The translations under genes and the position numbers were made by a program. A stretch of 30,596 nucleotides of DNA from Beroe ovata (lineage: Eukaryota > Ctenophora > Nuda > Beroida > Beroidae): NCBI GenBank assembly GCA_946803715.1, contig CAMPET010000176.1:115541-146136 (forward strand), in the 5' to 3' direction. Positions 28,256 to 30,596 of the stretch are shown here, in pieces; the first letter of the stretch is position 1; each line of letters opens with the position of its first letter. Under the pieces are notes generated by a model. The model was not told the DNA's origin. It saw only the letters and a program-made list of their open reading frames with translations, and did not search any database.

Positions 28256-28798
28256 AGGTCAATGGAATTCCAGGTAGATAATTGAGTGCGATTCTTTCCC
28301 AGAGTTTGCTAACAGATTTCGCACAACAATCTTACCACCACTTAATCCGGGGTTTCCTATTTGCGGGAGGTAAATTAGCGACGGCAAATAATCATTGCCT
28401 ATGCATCAAGTTATTTGTTCCTAGTACCTCAATAGTACCTCATTCTTTAATATCCTATGTTGAAAAATTTTAGTCTTTGATTAATGGAATGGACTAATTT
28501 TTCTTGAAATAATGTTTTTTAGACGTATTTACCTAAAGGTTGTAACCAAATACTGATACTATTGTTATTTGGTTTGTCAAACAAAACTTTTGACCTTCTC
28601 TTCTTGGACAATGAAATGTTTTAAGAGCATACCTTTGGTGCTTTCATAACGTAATATATCACTTGTCATTTTCTTGACTAGTTTTCTGGGCCTGGTCACC
28701 ACTCAGATGATAGATATGAAGGGCACTACTCTTTTGATCATTAGAATTTCTTTGTTGCCTCCCTAGGTTTCTTTATGGTTCAACACTGCTGAGTATAA
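28256..28798 (-). repeat. LTR-like dispersed family, copy F (internal deletion)
   Basis: This matches 16598-16775, then skips the equivalent of about 16776-17125 and resumes at about 17126-17360. The rest, to the gap at 28799, is unmatched. The small ORF across the deletion point is not supportable. Confidence 0.65.
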
Positions 28799-28799
28799 N

Positions 28800-29380
28800 T
28801 AAAGTAGTATGTTGTTCATACATAAAGGTATGCAATGAATATTGAGAGTGACTAGGAATTCAATCACAACGCCAAAAACCCCTAAAAACAAAGTTTATTT
28901 ACTTATATAGTAGCCAGGCATTACAACTCAGCCAAAAGCGAAAGAGGGATCCAAAGGGGTATAATCTACCATAAATCGAGTACCTTCGGGATTTGGGTTT
29001 GCAACATCCCTTAAAATACCGTCTATGATAGATCTCAGATTTCTTATGAATCCTCTGTCTTCGTAAATTGCCTCGTACTTGGAGGACTTAACTATCTCGA
29101 AGAAGTTCATGTTCTGGTGGGCGAACATACGAGATTGATAGGTGAGAAGAGCCTTCAATACGCGAATTTCAGTTTCGCAGGTCTCACGCTGTTCCTCGAA
29201 CCGTTGGAGACCTGATGGCTGGGCCCCCTGAGTCAAATGGCCGCTTCTCCCCATGTGGGGGCTCGTGCCCAGACTGACCCTATGGTATTTCAAAAGACTC
29301 ACGTGGCCGATTCTCATTCTGAGAGATAGATCGGCAACACGGTACATGAGAATATTTTTGCCAATCGGTGAAGGAACCCG
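28800..29380 (-). pseudogene. Truncated near-identical copy of zinc-knuckle gene 3' half
   Basis: This matches 19396-19977 with only a handful of substitutions. It retains the coding 3' part (stop at 28928) and the downstream untranslated or intronic sequence, including the candidate splice donor. The 5' part with the zinc knuckles is missing because the sequence runs into the gap at 29381. Low divergence means either a very recent duplication or a misplaced allelic contig. Confidence 0.75.
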
Positions 29381-29381
29381 N

Positions 29382-30253
29382 GAGTGATAGCAGGCCTGAC
29401 TAATAATGCTGAGCCAGGGGGTGCATAACATCCCCCCGACCATTGAAGAGCCGTCCCGGCGATAGGGTCCCCCGGTGAATCAAGAAAATCATTATCAGTC
29501 GTTTACCATTCCTCAAATTTAAGCTATGAATCTCAAGGTATAATATTGGTTTCTTGCTGCGCAGAATCTGTTTATACCATGTGAGATATGCTTCTGTTTA
29601 ACAGATAGGATATCAGAACTCATGAGCCTTTCTTTGAGGAATTGTCACACCTAAAATATTATCTCAATAGTTCCTCGTTCTCAAATATCCTATGTTGAAA
29701 AATTTTGGTCTTAGAATAATTTAATGGGCTCATTTTTCTTGAAAAAAATTCTAGACACATTTACCTCAAGGTTGAAACCAAATACTTATACTACTGTTAT
29801 TTGGTTTGTAAAACAAAACTTTTGTCCTTTTCTTCTTGGACAATGAAATATTTTAAGAGCATACCACTGGTTTTTCTAAGGATTTTTTTAGCTTGAAAAA
29901 ATGTAGTTTTTAGATGAGGTATGCTCTTATAACATTTAAAAATAGTTCTTCAAAACATAGTACTTGAAAAAAAACACAGGCCCCAAAAACAATTCAATGC
30001 AACTCAAATATTTCAAGGTTTCATGTGTGGTACACGTGCAAATTGACTTGTACTTATTATCACTTTGTAATGTACTGTGATAATGAGTAAAAGTAATAAG
30101 TATATAATATCATGGTCATTGTAGTATATCATGATATTGTACACTCTACAACAATGACAGCGTTTCTTCTTTTTTTAGCTTTTTATTTCTTTTATATATA
30201 TATTTTTTTTCAATCACACAGATTTTTATGAATGGGGATGTTTCCATATTTAT
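29382..30253 (-). repeat. LTR-like dispersed family, copy G
   Basis: Collinear with 16848-17715, including the GTGATAGCAGGCCTGA start, the hairpin at about 29857-29935 and the T-rich CAATCACACAGATTTTT tract. It diverges from copy A after TATATGTTAT at about 30260. Confidence 0.7.
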
Positions 30254-30329
30254 ATGTTATGTATATCAAGGGGCTGGCAAGCCCCTGGCAAGCCCCTCGC
30301 GGCATCTGTAGGTAGTGTTACACGTGCGA

Positions 30330-30401
30330 GCAAAAAGGGCCCGAAGGGCCCTTTTTGCGAGCTCGCTCACCGAGGCGGCCCGAAGGGCCGACTCGGTGAG
30401 C
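30330..30401. repeat. Two adjacent hairpins with GAA triloops
   Basis: GCAAAAAGGGCCC (30330-30342), GAA, GGGCCCTTTTTGC (30346-30358) is a 13-bp perfect stem. GCTCACCGAG (30365-30374) pairs with CTCGGTGAGC (30392-30401), enclosing GGCCC-GAA-GGGCC (30377-30389). Both apices are CCC-GAA-GGG. GGGGCTGGCAAGCCCC-type repetition lies just before, at 30269-30299. The remaining sequence to the window end shows no gene. Confidence 0.8.
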
Positions 30402-30596
30402 TTTGTGCGTTTATGTAACGCGCGAAAAGCTGCGACGCTTGCCAGACCCTATACATATGTTTTTCCAAACTAGCCGAATTTCGACTATGAATAACTCCGT
30501 TTCCTTTTATCCGATTGTTATGAAACTTGATATCCCGTCGATTTGTATCATAGAGACGCAGCAACAAAAATTTGAAGTCAATCGGTTGAGAAATGA

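Overview
This is nuclear DNA from a eukaryote, most likely an invertebrate animal. The genes have short spliceosomal introns (125-239 bp), there are metazoan-type KH, makorin, SGNH hydrolase and Ulp1 domains, and the rest is AT-rich and crowded with decayed mobile elements. The phylum cannot be read from the sequence. Ten single n characters (2442, 5785, 9148, 16262, 24587, 25596, 26496, 27694, 28799, 29381) mark contig joins. Several are flanked by two versions of the same sequence, which looks like unmerged alleles or repeat copies in a highly polymorphic genome.

Layout. 1-5.2 kb: old repeats. These include a degenerate LTR-like repeat in + orientation ending at 1905, a possible Penelope-like fragment, a LINE reverse-transcriptase remnant (about 3.84-4.21 kb) and GC-rich fold-back elements. 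5.19-5.46 kb: a long-arm fold-back element. 6.81-14.95 kb, minus strand: the centrepiece, a nine-exon gene predicted to encode about 2264 aa (about 2100 aa if a duplicated stretch at the 9148 gap is an artefact). Its domain order is SGNH/GDSL esterase, KH RNA-binding domain, basic region, tandem 17-residue repeats, a DUF6570-like segment of the kind found in Helitron-associated proteins, CxxC-rich zinc-binding region, and a C-terminal Ulp1/C48 protease with a complete catalytic set. A TATA box and four CACGTG E-boxes lie just upstream. I see no transposase, Rep/helicase or reverse transcriptase in this gene.

16.3-17.9 kb: a copy of the dispersed LTR-like family. 17.98-20.33 kb, minus strand: a retroelement-derived gene or gene pair, with zinc knuckles plus an F-box-like stretch in one ORF and a Gag capsid-like ORF downstream. 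The exons could splice in phase into one protein. 21.2-21.4 kb: a 16-bp minisatellite and GAA-triloop hairpins. 22.4-22.9 kb, minus strand: a makorin-like RING/CCCH ORF broken by one in-frame TGA. 23.4-30.2 kb: a mosaic of copies of the LTR-like family (one with a tRNA-Lys-like primer binding site), a minisatellite, nested GC-rich inverted repeats, and a near-identical truncated copy of the zinc-knuckle gene's 3' half. 30.3-30.4 kb: two adjacent near-perfect hairpins with GAA loops.

The large gene is the best candidate for something undescribed. It joins an esterase, an RNA-binding domain, a Helitron-associated module and a deSUMOylase-like protease in one spliced transcript. All splice joins were inferred by eye from GT/AG signals and phase. 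No database search was run.
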